Assembly (NCBI GenBank): GCA_948330435.1
Contig: CAOJBY010000005.1
Location: 92,342 to 156,341, forward strand
Direction: 5' to 3'
DNA from: an uncultured Lachnoclostridium sp.
Lineage (GTDB): Bacteria; Bacillota; Clostridia; Lachnospirales; Lachnospiraceae
DNA: 64,000 nt
The notes under the pieces are model-generated. The model had not been told where the DNA came from, made no database searches, and worked only from the letters and a program-made list of their open reading frames with translations. This document shows positions 1 to 8,530 of the stretch, one piece after another. The position numbers were made by a program, and so were the translations under genes. How positions within the stretch are numbered: the first letter of the stretch is position 1; each line of letters starts with the position of its first letter.

Positions 1-27
1 TAAAAAATTTTTATTTTTTTATTATTC

Positions 28-660
28 TCATTTCGCACATGGATGCACAAGTGCTTTTGCAGCCTCTCGATATTCGCCGATTCGTTTGTACATAGTGCTT
101 CGACCCATGTTGCATAGCCGGGCAAATTCATTGATCGTGATAACTCCCTGTTCCCAATCCACATAAAGCTCTGAAAAATTGGGGGGTATGGGAATGGGAG
201 GTTTTCCAAACCTTACCCCCCGCCGTCTCGCCGCTTCAATTCCCTCCGCTTGCCGGGTGCGAATATTGTTTCGCTCATTCTCCGCAACAAAGGACAGAAG
301 CTGCAGCACGACATCACTGATAAAGTTTCCTAGCAAGTCTCTGCTTTTTGTTGTATCCAAAAGAGGCATATCCTGAATTATAATATCCACTCCCAGCTCT
401 TTGGTAAGCATACGCCATTGTTCCTTAATCTCTTCATAATTGCGTCCCAGACGATCGATGCTTTTTGTAACCACCAGATCCCCTGCTTTTAAGCTTTTAA
501 GCATCCTTTGATATGCCGGCCTTTGGAAGTCCTTTCCGCTTTGCTTATCAATAAATATCCCCGTCTGGGGAATCCCCATTTTCTTCAGTGCAATTAACTG
601 CCGTTCCACATTCTGCTCCCGGGTTGATACACGCACATAGCCGTATACATTTTTCTTCAT
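28..660 (-). CDS. Serine site-specific recombinase (resolvase/invertase type)
   Basis: A 210-residue small serine recombinase that would cut and rejoin DNA at a short crossover site. The N-terminal catalytic domain has the YVRVST motif with the nucleophile at Ser12, and the SIDRLGRN segment near residues 68-75 carries conserved arginines. A long helix follows at about 100-140. The C-terminal part (about 170-195) reads as a helix-turn-helix for DNA binding. The length fits the Hin/Tn3-resolvase class, not the large serine integrases. It is divergent from flagellin and 278 bp away. Its target is unknown: it could act on a local invertible switch or be left over from a mobile element. Confidence 0.9.
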   Translation of the reverse strand: MKKNVYGYVRVSTREQNVERQLIALKKMGIPQTGIFIDKQSGKDFQRPAYQRMLKSLKAGDLVVTKSIDRLGRNYEEIKEQWRMLTKELGVDIIIQDMPLLDTTKSRDLLGNFISDVVLQLLSFVAENERNNIRTRQAEGIEAARRRGVRFGKPPIPIPPNFSELYVDWEQGVITINEFARLCNMGRSTMYKRIGEYREAAKALVHPCAK

Positions 661-721
661 AAAGCTCTCCTTCTTTATCTTCTGTATTTCTGTTTAACTG
701 CTGAAAGTTGCCAGTGCTGCC

Positions 722-820
722 TTATTCATATAAAAATTCATCCAATGCCGAAAAGACCTCGTCCTCCGTGAATCCAAAGCAATCTGCATATTTGTCAGAG
801 GTGGTTGTTACTATTTCGGT
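722..820 (-). pseudogene. C-terminal remnant of an AAA-ATPase-like (pfam09820-type) gene
   Basis: Read on the minus strand, an open stretch of 32 codons ends in TAA at 722-724 and is closed upstream by an in-frame stop. It encodes a peptide containing TSDKYADCFGFTEDEVFSAL. I recognise the DCFGFTEDEV pattern from the AAA-ATPase-like / PD-(D/E)XK protein family that is abundant and often decayed in Lachnospiraceae. There is no start codon or ribosome-binding site, and the catalytic part is absent. I read it as a fossil of a larger gene. The family name is from memory and needs a search. Confidence 0.55.
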
Positions 821-924
821 CTATATAAGTGTACTTCACTGGACAATAGCCGGCAGTCCATATGGCACTTCCCGGATACCCAAATAATAACTTTACGGGG
901 AAAAGGATGTTTCCCGCAATTATC

Positions 925-931
925 AAGGAGG
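925..931 (+). promoter_or_regulatory. Strong ribosome-binding site of flagellin
   Basis: AAGGAGG lies 7 bases before the flagellin ATG and fixes that start. No convincing sigma-D promoter (TAAA, about 15 bases, GCCGATAT) was found between 821 and 920. Confidence 0.8.
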
Positions 932-938
932 AAAAAAT

Positions 939-1799
939 ATGAGAATTCAGCACAATATTACTGCATTAAATGCACACAGAAACTTAACGAACAACAACTC
1001 TTCCGTAGGAAAGAACTTGGAGAAACTCTCCTCTGGTTACAAGATTAACCGTGCAGGCGATGATGCAGCAGGTCTTGCTATTTCCGAGAAGATGAGAGCT
1101 CAGATTACCGGTCTTGAGACTGCTCAGAAGAACGCAGAAGACGGCGTTGCTCTGGTACAGACCGCTGAGGGTGCTCTGACAGAGGTTCACTCCATGCTCA
1201 ACCGTATGGTTGCTCTGGCTACCCAGTCTGCCAACGGAACATACTCCAGCACTAACCGTAAGGAGATGCAGAAAGAGATCGAGAACTTGAAAGATGAGAT
1301 CGACAGAATTGGTAAGAGTGCAAACTTCAATGGTATGGCACTGTTTGATACAGAAAAGCTTGCCACCCTTGATCCAGCAAACGAAATTGTTCTTCATGTA
1401 GGCGAGACTTCTGCCAGCTATAATAGTCTTTCCGTGAAGTTAGGCGGCATGAACACCGAGATCCTTCAGAATGATAAAACGGGCGAAACAATTAATGCTT
1501 TATCCGTTACCACTGCCGCACTGGCAAAGACAGCGATTGATACTGCTAATGCAGCTATCGATCAGATTTCTTCCATGCGTTCTGATTTCGGTGCTCTTCA
1601 GAACCGTCTGGATCACACCATCAACAACCTAGGTGTTCAGACCGAAAACATCTCTGCTGCTGAGAGCCGCATCCGTGACGTAGACATGGCGAAAGAGATG
1701 ATGGCCTACACCAAGAATAACATTCTGGTTCAGGCTTCTCAGGCTATGCTTGCTCAGGCTAATCAGGTTCCTCAGGGAGTTCTGCAATTGCTGCAGTAA
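939..1799 (+). CDS. hag: Flagellin
   Basis: A 286-residue flagellin, the subunit of the flagellar filament, exported by the flagellar type III system. The N-terminal D0/D1 region (about 1-140) starts MRIQHNITALNA and holds the conserved LSSGYKINRAGDDAAGLAIS block. The C-terminal D1/D0 region (about 205-286) holds ESRIRDVDMAKEM and ends QVPQGVLQLLQ. Only about 60 residues separate them, so the surface domains D2/D3 are nearly absent, as in short clostridial and Bacillus flagellins. The segment LNRMVALATQSANGT matches the TLR5-facing helix and keeps the R and L of the known contact site. A terminator follows directly, so it is probably monocistronic. Confidence 0.97.
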   Translation: MRIQHNITALNAHRNLTNNNSSVGKNLEKLSSGYKINRAGDDAAGLAISEKMRAQITGLETAQKNAEDGVALVQTAEGALTEVHSMLNRMVALATQSANGTYSSTNRKEMQKEIENLKDEIDRIGKSANFNGMALFDTEKLATLDPANEIVLHVGETSASYNSLSVKLGGMNTEILQNDKTGETINALSVTTAALAKTAIDTANAAIDQISSMRSDFGALQNRLDHTINNLGVQTENISAAESRIRDVDMAKEMMAYTKNNILVQASQAMLAQANQVPQGVLQLLQ

Positions 1800-1818
1800 G
1801 CTGAATAGACAACGAAAA

Positions 1819-1849
1819 AGTGCCGGTCTAAAGGACTGGCACTTTTTTT
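1819..1849 (+). terminator. Rho-independent terminator after flagellin
   Basis: A 10-bp stem (AGTGCCGGTC / GACTGGCACT, one G-T pair) with a 5-base loop is followed by a run of seven T. It sits 20 bp after the flagellin stop. Confidence 0.9.
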
Positions 1850-1902
1850 AGGCAAATTCTGGAAGAATATAGATTGATTGAGAAAAAAGGAGTAAAACCA
1901 TT

Positions 1903-3915
1903 ATGAAACTTCCTCTTACCATTTCGCTTTTGGCTTCTAATCGAATTGCAACCCTGGAGAGGTGTCTGGACTCTTTGAAACCACTTCTTCTGGAAGTTCC
2001 GGCAGAGTTGATTATAGTTTTTACCGGAACAGATGAGAGAGTCAGACAGGTGGCGGAACGCTACACCGATCAGATCGTTCCCTTTACCTGGTGCAATGAT
2101 TTTTCGGCGGCCCGAAATGCAGGACTTAAGCATGCGAAAGGTGAATGGTTTCTGTATCTGGATGATGATGAATGGTTTGAGGATGTGACAGAAATTTGTG
2201 ATTTTTTTCGCAGCGGAGAATACCGGCAGTACAATTTTGCAGGATATGTTCAGCGTAATTATTTGAATTGGATGGGTTCCAGGCATGCAGATGTGGTTGT
2301 CTATCGGATGGCCAGGAGAAGCCCGAAACTGCATTTTGAAAATCCCATTCACGAAGAACTGCTTCCTTATGTTCCGCCATGTAAGATTTTTCAGGCCTAT
2401 GTGCATCACTACGGCTACCTTAAGGATACAACAGGGGATAACAGCGGAAAAGCTTCACGGAATATTCCGCTTTTGCTGGAAGATCTGGAAAAACGACCGG
2501 ATTATACCAAAAACTATGTTCAGCTTGCACAGGAATACTGCACAGAAGAAAACTGGGAGCAGGCAGAAGAAATATGCCGCAAGGGCCGCAATGTATGCCC
2601 AAAAGAAGAACCTTTACTTAAAGGCTGGCTTCAAGTGGCCCTTGTTGAGATCTTATACAAGAAAAAAGATTATAAACAGGCAGAGAAAGAAGCCCTGCTG
2701 ATTCTGGAACGGGAGAAGCCCGTGGAATTGGTACGCCTTCTTTTGTTTGAATTTCTTGTTGTGATTTATGAGGAACGGAAAGCCTACGAGAAACTGTTAG
2801 AATATGGTGTCAAATTTGAAAAGCTTTTGTCTTATATGGAGAGCCGTCCGGATCTTTGGAGTAACCAACAGATGGGAACTGTGAGCAGAGACAAGGTTCT
2901 GCATCCGGAATGGCTTTATCCGATACGCTTAAAATGTGTCAAGGCTTCCCTGGAGCTTGATAATCTCAAAGAAGCCGAATTCTTTCTTGAGCTTCTGCCC
3001 TGGGAAGATGAATATAGTATTCAAGCATATTATCCCCTGTTGGAACAGTGGAAAAAGGTCTATGCACCTGCTCTGCCTGAACTTTTGGTCAGGCTGCCTC
3101 AGGATTCACCCTACATCTTATATCAAAAATTACTTCATGAAGAACAGAATGGAAATCTTGAGGCAGGAATGTTTCTTTTTCACCGTTGTCTAAAAGAAAT
3201 TGATCAGCCTTATCTGCAGAGACAGCTTGTAGAAAAAGCCCTTCATGAAAAAAAGGATTTATCAGCATTATTGGATCGGATGGATCTGGATTCCTGGAAA
3301 ATGTGTATCTCCGTTGTCATAAATGAAACACCTTACGTAGAGGATCCATACTTATGGGAGGCCCGGGAGGTTCTCTTTACAAAATATCCTTTGCAGGGCC
3401 TGTGTCTGGAAAAGCTTCTTTGGGAAAGGGTGCTTTCCAGAGGCTTTTTGATGAAAGAAGATCTGCTGAAAGCTCTGGGGGAATATTGTCGATGTATTCA
3501 GGCATTTTATAAGGGACAGTACCGGGAAATGATGTTTGAGGAAAAATCAAGATATCTTCTCCCCTCGGACTGTCGTATGGCGTTGACAGTCCAGGATGCA
3601 CTGGAACATTGGACCCAGGGAAAACTAACCGAAACTGTCCGGTTGTTCCGCCAGGCACTAAAGATTTATCCCCAGATAACAGGCATAATCCGTGAAGTTC
3701 TCCGCCTTTTAAAAAATGAAACAGCAGGGCCTCCCCAAACAGCAGGTGCAGAATTTGAGCAACTGGCAGTACAAATGAAAGCAGCATTGAATGGTATGGT
3801 GCAAAGGGGACAATATAAGGAAGCCATGTCCGTGCTGTCGCAGCTTCTGCCGTTGCTGCCAAATGATATGGAACTTTTGAAGCTTTGGCAGCTTCTGCTA
3901 AGCCGGACCTGTTAA
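1903..3915 (+). CDS. Glycosyltransferase family 2 protein with helical repeats
   Basis: A 670-residue protein. Residues 1-110 form a GT-A domain: an N-terminal TISLLASNRIATLERCLDSL strand-helix, the NDFSAARNAGLKHAKGEW segment and a DxD-type metal/nucleotide-sugar motif YLDDDEW at 85-91. From about 165 onward it is rich in TPR-like helical pairs, suggesting a protein acceptor. There is no signal peptide, so it is cytoplasmic. The start is set by AAAAAGGAG upstream. It lies just after flagellin, a common place for flagellin glycosyltransferases in clostridia. A role in glycosylating flagellin is inferred from position only. Confidence 0.85.
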   Translation: MKLPLTISLLASNRIATLERCLDSLKPLLLEVPAELIIVFTGTDERVRQVAERYTDQIVPFTWCNDFSAARNAGLKHAKGEWFLYLDDDEWFEDVTEICDFFRSGEYRQYNFAGYVQRNYLNWMGSRHADVVVYRMARRSPKLHFENPIHEELLPYVPPCKIFQAYVHHYGYLKDTTGDNSGKASRNIPLLLEDLEKRPDYTKNYVQLAQEYCTEENWEQAEEICRKGRNVCPKEEPLLKGWLQVALVEILYKKKDYKQAEKEALLILEREKPVELVRLLLFEFLVVIYEERKAYEKLLEYGVKFEKLLSYMESRPDLWSNQQMGTVSRDKVLHPEWLYPIRLKCVKASLELDNLKEAEFFLELLPWEDEYSIQAYYPLLEQWKKVYAPALPELLVRLPQDSPYILYQKLLHEEQNGNLEAGMFLFHRCLKEIDQPYLQRQLVEKALHEKKDLSALLDRMDLDSWKMCISVVINETPYVEDPYLWEAREVLFTKYPLQGLCLEKLLWERVLSRGFLMKEDLLKALGEYCRCIQAFYKGQYREMMFEEKSRYLLPSDCRMALTVQDALEHWTQGKLTETVRLFRQALKIYPQITGIIREVLRLLKNETAGPPQTAGAEFEQLAVQMKAALNGMVQRGQYKEAMSVLSQLLPLLPNDMELLKLWQLLLSRTC

Positions 3916-4205
3916 AGCATTACCCTGGTGGCCGCTTCCCACCGGCCTTTCTGCCCCTCATATTCCTCATTCAGCCAAGATATCGCTTCATCAAATCCCT
4001 CCTGGGTAAAGGGAAACTCCCGACAGGTCTTCTCCTCCTCCGGCGTCATCTCAAAGCAACAGGGCTCCGGGTAAATCACAGCCTCCAGGCAGGTTTCTTC
4101 TTCCTTTGTTTTCTTCTTCAGCCGATAACGCATCCCCTGATAACTGCCTGTGTATACACTTCGGTTTATATAGGGAAGACCTGCCTGTCCATGTAAATCT
4201 ATCAT
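3912..4205 (-). CDS. Conserved-looking small hypothetical protein
   Basis: About 97 residues starting MIDLHGQAGLPYINRS. I chose ATG 4205 because GTGAGGGAG precedes it, the longer reading frame would overlap the aminotransferase, and this start lies 16 bp after that gene's stop. The sequence is charged, has no membrane segment, and includes KKKTKEEETCLEAVIYPEP and a C-terminal helix DEAISWLNEEYE. I do not recognise the family. It is the last gene of a three-gene minus-strand operon and its stop overlaps the convergent glycosyltransferase stop by 4 bp. Confidence 0.75.
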   Translation of the reverse strand: MIDLHGQAGLPYINRSVYTGSYQGMRYRLKKKTKEEETCLEAVIYPEPCCFEMTPEEEKTCREFPFTQEGFDEAISWLNEEYEGQKGRWEAATRVML

Positions 4206-4221
4206 AACTCCCTCACTCCTC

Positions 4222-5478
4222 TTACAACGGATGTCTCCTGCGGACCACCTCAAAGGCCTCCTTAGCCACAGCCAGGGTCTCAGCAATATCATCATCACTT
4301 AATGCCGCATTAATAAAGTGATTGTGATGATTTGTAAAGAACACACCCCGAAGTACACACTCCGCCACCCATTCCTGATGCAGCGTCAAGGTAGGATCAT
4401 CTGCGATCCGCAGATAGAACAGAGACGGCACTCCGCTCACATGCAAATCAAATTCAAACCCCTTAGCAGCTTCAATCAGTCCTTCTTTAAGCTTCGTTCC
4501 CTTTTCATTTAGCAATGCAGTGATATCCAGCCGCTTCATCTTCTCAATACAGGCAATCCCTGCTGCAAAAGGTACGGCACTCATCCAGTAGCTTCCCGTA
4601 TAAGAAAGGCTGCTGACAGAATTCTTGAGAAAATCCTTGCCGCAGAGGGCAGACACATTATAGCCATTGGCCAAAGCCTTGCAAAAACAGATGAGATCCG
4701 CCTCAAACCCAAAGTAATGATCTGATCCCGCCATATCCAGCCGGAACCCCGCACGCACATCATCAATCACCAGGACCGTATCATTTCTTGTGCAAAGCTC
4801 TCTTACTTTCGTCCAGAACCCATCCTTCGGCAGCTCATTATCCTTGAAATTCCCATGCATATAAGGCTGTCCAATCACGGCCGCAATCTCATTCTTATTT
4901 TCCGCAAATACCCGTTCCAGAGTCTCGTAATCATTCCAGTCTACATACAGATTGTTGCACACATCCTCCTCAATCACCCCGGCATAGTCAATCTTCTGGG
5001 TCCAGGGAGCGATTCCATGATAATATCCTTTAAAAAACACGATTTTCTTCCGATGGGTATAGGCACGGGCCGTCATCACGGCCAGGGTAGTCACATCATT
5101 GCCGTTTTTTGCAAAAAAAGCCCAATCAGCCGTATGTACGGTTTCCACCAAAAGCTCCGCAAAATCTATCATTTTCGTTGAGGGCGAGGTCATACAGTTC
5201 CCCAACTCCATCTGAGTCCTTGCCGCCTCATCCACATCCGGATCGCAGTATCCCAGAATATTTGGACCGTAGGCACACATGTAATCAATAAATCTGTTTC
5301 CGTCCACATCCCAGAAATAGCTTCCTTTAGCCCTCTCGCCAAACAACGGAAAGGCTTCCACCGGAATAAAACAGCCCTCCGCCGGTCCCAGGTGTCCATA
5401 AACACCGGAGGGAATCACCCTAGCTGCCCTTGTAAACGCTTCTCTGCTCTTTGTATAGGTATTTAACCCTCTCATCAT
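4222..5478 (-). CDS. Class III PLP aminotransferase (glutamate-1-semialdehyde mutase-like)
   Basis: A 418-residue fold-type I PLP enzyme of class III. Visible are the N-terminal substrate loop with IDYMCAYGPNILGY (64-77), the cofactor aspartate region VLVIDDVRAGFR (235-246) and the Schiff-base lysine in CFCKALANGYN (Lys267). The pattern resembles glutamate-1-semialdehyde 2,1-aminomutases, but no haem biosynthesis genes are nearby and the usual EV after the aspartate is DV. The true substrate is unknown; a side pathway on an amino sugar or amino acid is possible. It is translated between the SCP2-like gene (12 bp upstream) and the small gene at 3912. Confidence 0.85.
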   Translation of the reverse strand: MMRGLNTYTKSREAFTRAARVIPSGVYGHLGPAEGCFIPVEAFPLFGERAKGSYFWDVDGNRFIDYMCAYGPNILGYCDPDVDEAARTQMELGNCMTSPSTKMIDFAELLVETVHTADWAFFAKNGNDVTTLAVMTARAYTHRKKIVFFKGYYHGIAPWTQKIDYAGVIEEDVCNNLYVDWNDYETLERVFAENKNEIAAVIGQPYMHGNFKDNELPKDGFWTKVRELCTRNDTVLVIDDVRAGFRLDMAGSDHYFGFEADLICFCKALANGYNVSALCGKDFLKNSVSSLSYTGSYWMSAVPFAAGIACIEKMKRLDITALLNEKGTKLKEGLIEAAKGFEFDLHVSGVPSLFYLRIADDPTLTLHQEWVAECVLRGVFFTNHHNHFINAALSDDDIAETLAVAKEAFEVVRRRHPL

Positions 5479-5490
5479 TTTTCTCCCTCC

Positions 5491-6261
5491 TTAAGCCAAA
5501 TACAGGCCCACACGGTCCAAAATCCGGTTCATATTGTCAAGCATGGAAATCATACCACTCATACGGATATCACCTGTTCCAATGCATGCCAGAGAATTTA
5601 CCTTCCCGTCAAAAAGGTCTCTCGCAATAGTAATACTCCCAAATTCCATGCAGGCATCCGGTGCCTTGGGTGTCCTTTTTACTGTTGTCAGATGATGATC
5701 TTTTACGCAGACAGAGGCCGTAGGCCCATTTTTAATAGAAAGCTTGATAATCCCGTCATTCATATAGGAAGCACTGGCCCGGCTCACCTTATCATGGTTC
5801 CCGATCTGGCTGATTGCCGCTGCTATGGTATAAAACATAAGCGTCGTACTCTTCTCAAAAAATGCAGGATCCGCAAGGTCCTCCGGCGAAGCTTTCAAAT
5901 AGCGGGTCAAAATATCCGTAAGTCTTGTAAAGCCTTTCAGCAAAAAGGGAAGCTTTGTAAAGCCTTTCGACGGAATGGGTGTCACCGTCCCATCAATCAT
6001 CCCATTAAACTTTTGCACACTGGAAAAGGGCAGGCGAATCTGACAATGTTCGGCCCCACTCTTAAGCCGGCAGGTTCCATGATCAAAAAACAGAGTTGCC
6101 GCCGGCCCATTCGCTGCCGCAAAACCAATGCTCACTTGCTTATCTGCAATCAAGTCCTTTGCCTCATCATCAATGCTACACAGATTCTCCAGTGTGCCAA
6201 GCACTGCAAAAAGATTAATATATGCCAAAGTCTTTTCATCCGTATTATGTTGTCCAATCAT
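5491..6261 (-). CDS. SCP2-like (sterol carrier-type) domain protein, apparently duplicated domain
   Basis: About 256 residues. The start MIGQHNTDEK at 6261 is preceded by GGCGGAGGAG; a longer frame begins 30 bp upstream but lacks a site. The C-terminal part (about 170-256) has the SCP2 pattern: a ligand-like strand with KNGPTASVCV, then FGSITIARDLFDGKVNSLA and GTGDIRMSGMISMLDNMNRIL. The N-terminal half (about 40-115) repeats a similar layout (NGPAATLFFDHG, VQKFNGMIDG), suggesting an internal duplication. SCP2 domains bind hydrophobic ligands. It is first in the operon with the PLP enzyme, so it may present or sense a substrate; this is inference. Confidence 0.65.
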   Translation of the reverse strand: MIGQHNTDEKTLAYINLFAVLGTLENLCSIDDEAKDLIADKQVSIGFAAANGPAATLFFDHGTCRLKSGAEHCQIRLPFSSVQKFNGMIDGTVTPIPSKGFTKLPFLLKGFTRLTDILTRYLKASPEDLADPAFFEKSTTLMFYTIAAAISQIGNHDKVSRASASYMNDGIIKLSIKNGPTASVCVKDHHLTTVKRTPKAPDACMEFGSITIARDLFDGKVNSLACIGTGDIRMSGMISMLDNMNRILDRVGLYLA

Positions 6262-6333
6262 GTCTTCTCCTCCGCCCTTCCTTAATAGCAATACACATTT
6301 CCGCCTGCACTTTTTACTGTCCTACATTTATCC

Positions 6334-6362
6334 AGTATACGTTTTCACTTTCCAAAAGTCAA
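6334..6362 (-). promoter_or_regulatory. Sigma-A promoter of the SCP2-like/aminotransferase operon
   Basis: On the minus strand TTGACT (6362-6357) and TATACT (6339-6334) are separated by exactly 17 bases, about 72 bp before the chosen start at 6261. Confidence 0.75.
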
Positions 6363-6411
6363 TTTAGATGATATCATAAGACTCAAGTATGAGTTTACAA
6401 AAGGAGAGATT

Positions 6412-7557
6412 ATGACCAGGAAATTATACTATGAAAATAGTCATCAAAAAGAGTTTACGGCCACTGTAATCAATTGCGAAGCCTCTATGGATGCCTACCG
6501 CATCTGTCTTGACCAGACCGCCTTTTTCCCGGAAAGCGGCGGACAGGCCGGTGATAAAGGCTTTTTAAATACATATGAAGTCTTTGATACCCAGGAAAAA
6601 GACAATCTCATATGGCATTACACCAGAGTTCCCATAGAGCCCGGGACCATTGTAAGCGGACAAATCGACTGGGCCAAACGCTTCGACCGAATGCAGCAGC
6701 ATACCGGAGAACACATCGTATCCGGCCTGATTCACAGATACTTCCATTATAATAATGTAGGTTTCCACCTGGGGGAAACAGAAGTAACCCTGGATTTTGA
6801 CGGTCCCATCACCAAAGAAGAACTCAAAAGAATTGAGAAAGAGGCCAATGAAGTCCTTTGGTGCAACCTGCCCATAGAAATCGCCTATCCCTCCAAAGAA
6901 GAACTTAAAACCCTCCACTACCGCAGTAAAATTGAAATTCGGGGTCAGGTACGTATTGTTACCATCCCCGATATTGATGTATGTGCCTGCTGTGCCCCCC
7001 ATGTATCCTTCACCGGAGAAATTGGTCTCATTAAACTTACAGGCGTTCAGTCTCACCGGGGAGGTGTCCGTATACATCTGCTGGCCGGAAAGAGGGCCCT
7101 TGCTGACTATGGGGAAAAAGAGCAGGCTGTAAAAGCAATCTCCGTCCTCCTATCCGCCAAAGAAGAGGATGTCCCCAAAGCTGTGGAACGCCTGAAGCAA
7201 GAAAATTTCAACCTGGTTGGTCAGATTCTCCAACTTCACAAAACTCTGATTGAGCAAAAAGCCGCCCTTGTACCAGAGGGTACGAAAGACATCGCCTTTT
7301 TCGAAAAAGATCTGGATAATAACACCGCACGGGAATTTGTCAATCTCCTCACCAGGCGCTGTACGGGAATCGCCTGCGTCTTCACAGGAAATGATACCAC
7401 CGGCTACCGCTATATTCTGGGAAGTTCCCGGGAAGATGTCCGTCCTTTATGTAAAAAACTCAATGAAACTTTCCAGGGAAAGGGAGGTGGCAAACCGGAG
7501 ATGGTTCAGGGTTCCCTGAACGGAGCAGCCAAAGCCATTCAAGAACTGCTGTTTTAA
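6412..7557 (+). CDS. Stand-alone alanyl-tRNA editing protein (AlaX-L type) with DHHA1 domain
   Basis: A 381-residue protein resembling the editing half of alanyl-tRNA synthetase. It should hydrolyse Ser- or Gly-tRNAAla in trans. The N-terminal barrel has FFPESGGQAGDKG (39-50). The SAD editing domain has the zinc ligands HTGEH (97-101) and the CACCAPH segment near 190. The C-terminal DHHA1 region ends with GGGKPEMVQGSLNG. The catalytic aminoacylation domain is absent, so it is not a broken alaS. AAAAGGAGAG precedes the ATG. It is divergent from the SCP2-like operon and probably single. Confidence 0.9.
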   Translation: MTRKLYYENSHQKEFTATVINCEASMDAYRICLDQTAFFPESGGQAGDKGFLNTYEVFDTQEKDNLIWHYTRVPIEPGTIVSGQIDWAKRFDRMQQHTGEHIVSGLIHRYFHYNNVGFHLGETEVTLDFDGPITKEELKRIEKEANEVLWCNLPIEIAYPSKEELKTLHYRSKIEIRGQVRIVTIPDIDVCACCAPHVSFTGEIGLIKLTGVQSHRGGVRIHLLAGKRALADYGEKEQAVKAISVLLSAKEEDVPKAVERLKQENFNLVGQILQLHKTLIEQKAALVPEGTKDIAFFEKDLDNNTAREFVNLLTRRCTGIACVFTGNDTTGYRYILGSSREDVRPLCKKLNETFQGKGGGKPEMVQGSLNGAAKAIQELLF

Positions 7558-7572
7558 CATCCCGTCCTTTTG

Positions 7573-8136
7573 TTACAGACGCAGTGCCCTCTCAATCAGC
7601 TTTTCATAAACCGGCATCATATCTGGCTCTGTCACTTTCTCCTGCAGCATCTCTAAAGGAATCCAGGCCACCCCGCTGTTTTCATCCTCTTTCACCTGCA
7701 AGGCCTCTTCCTCATCAGTCTCCAGCAGAAAGCTTACATTCAAATGTAAATGAGCACTCACATACTGTCCTCGTTTAAAATGTCCCCAAACCGGCAGAAC
7801 CTCCAGGCTCTGCATCTCTTCCCTGATGGAGCTGACTTTCTTAATTCCTGTCTCCTCCTGTGCCTCACGCACAGCCGTAAGAAGCAGTTTCTCCTCACCG
7901 TCTGCATGTCCTCCCGTCCAGGACCAAGACCGGTAAATATTGTGATACACCATAAGAAGCTTCCTCCGATCCCGATTAAAGATCAAAGAGGAAGCTGTCA
8001 TATGGGCCATCTCGCACTGTCTTGTCCCAATCGTATTCGGAAACAACTCCACATAGTGAAGCATCAACTGCCGATCTCGTTCTTCCTGTTCACAAATCGG
8101 CCGATAATCCAAAATTTGTCTTTGGTAACAGTTCAT
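7573..8136 (-). CDS. Nudix hydrolase
   Basis: A 187-residue protein with a complete Nudix box at residues 76-98: G, five residues, E, seven residues, REAQEETGI. Nudix enzymes hydrolyse nucleoside diphosphates linked to another group using Mg or Mn held by the REXXEE glutamates. The substrate cannot be read from the sequence. The start codon overlaps the rubredoxin stop by one base (TAATG), implying translational coupling. Confidence 0.92.
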   Translation of the reverse strand: MNCYQRQILDYRPICEQEERDRQLMLHYVELFPNTIGTRQCEMAHMTASSLIFNRDRRKLLMVYHNIYRSWSWTGGHADGEEKLLLTAVREAQEETGIKKVSSIREEMQSLEVLPVWGHFKRGQYVSAHLHLNVSFLLETDEEEALQVKEDENSGVAWIPLEMLQEKVTEPDMMPVYEKLIERALRL

Positions 8137-8294
8137 TATGCCTCCGTAAATTCATCCTTGCCTACACCACAGATAGGACATACCCAGTCTTCCGGAAGAT
8201 CTTCAAAAGCAGTTCCGGCTGCAATCCCATTATCCGGATCACCTACCTCTGGATCATACTCATAGCCACAGGGTTCACATACATACTTTTTCAT
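8136..8294 (-). CDS. Rubredoxin
   Basis: A 52-residue rubredoxin, a small cytoplasmic one-iron electron carrier. Two CxxC pairs bind the iron: YVCEPCGY near the N-terminus and WVCPICGVG near the C-terminus, with the typical YDPEVGDPDNGI and FEDLPEDW segments between. I chose the ATG at 8294 because GGAAAGGAG precedes it and the extra upstream residues do not belong to the fold. In anaerobes rubredoxin commonly feeds oxygen- or peroxide-reducing enzymes. It is coupled to the Nudix gene. Confidence 0.96.
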   Translation of the reverse strand: MKKYVCEPCGYEYDPEVGDPDNGIAAGTAFEDLPEDWVCPICGVGKDEFTEA

Positions 8295-8483
8295 AGTTAT
8301 TGTCTCCTTTCCATAATCGTCCCGTAATATCCATTCCAGTTTTTTATCTGGAAGAATTTCCGTTCTACTAGAATATACCAAAAAATCCGTCTTTATTCCA
8401 TAGCTTTTTCATTTTTATTTAAAATTTTTTCATCTAAAGTCCTCGATTTTCCCCACTTTCTTGTATAATCTTCTAAATACGAC

Positions 8484-8530
8484 AAACAATATCTTGTAAT
8501 CCTTATTGACAACACCACTATATCTTGTTA
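8484..8530 (+). promoter_or_regulatory. Pair of NrdR-box-like operators
   Basis: Two 16-bp sites sharing the core ATATCTTGT lie at 8484-8499 (AAACAATATCTTGTAA) and 8515-8530 (CCACTATATCTTGTTA). They resemble the NrdR consensus (acaCwATATnTwGtgt) and are 31 bp apart centre to centre, the three-turn spacing typical of NrdR box pairs. The second lies in the nrdD promoter spacer, fitting ATP/dATP-dependent repression. Confidence 0.75.

Noticed and set aside
661..938. Hin-type invertible promoter of flagellin
   Set aside because: I found no pair of inverted sites around the promoter; kept only as a question.
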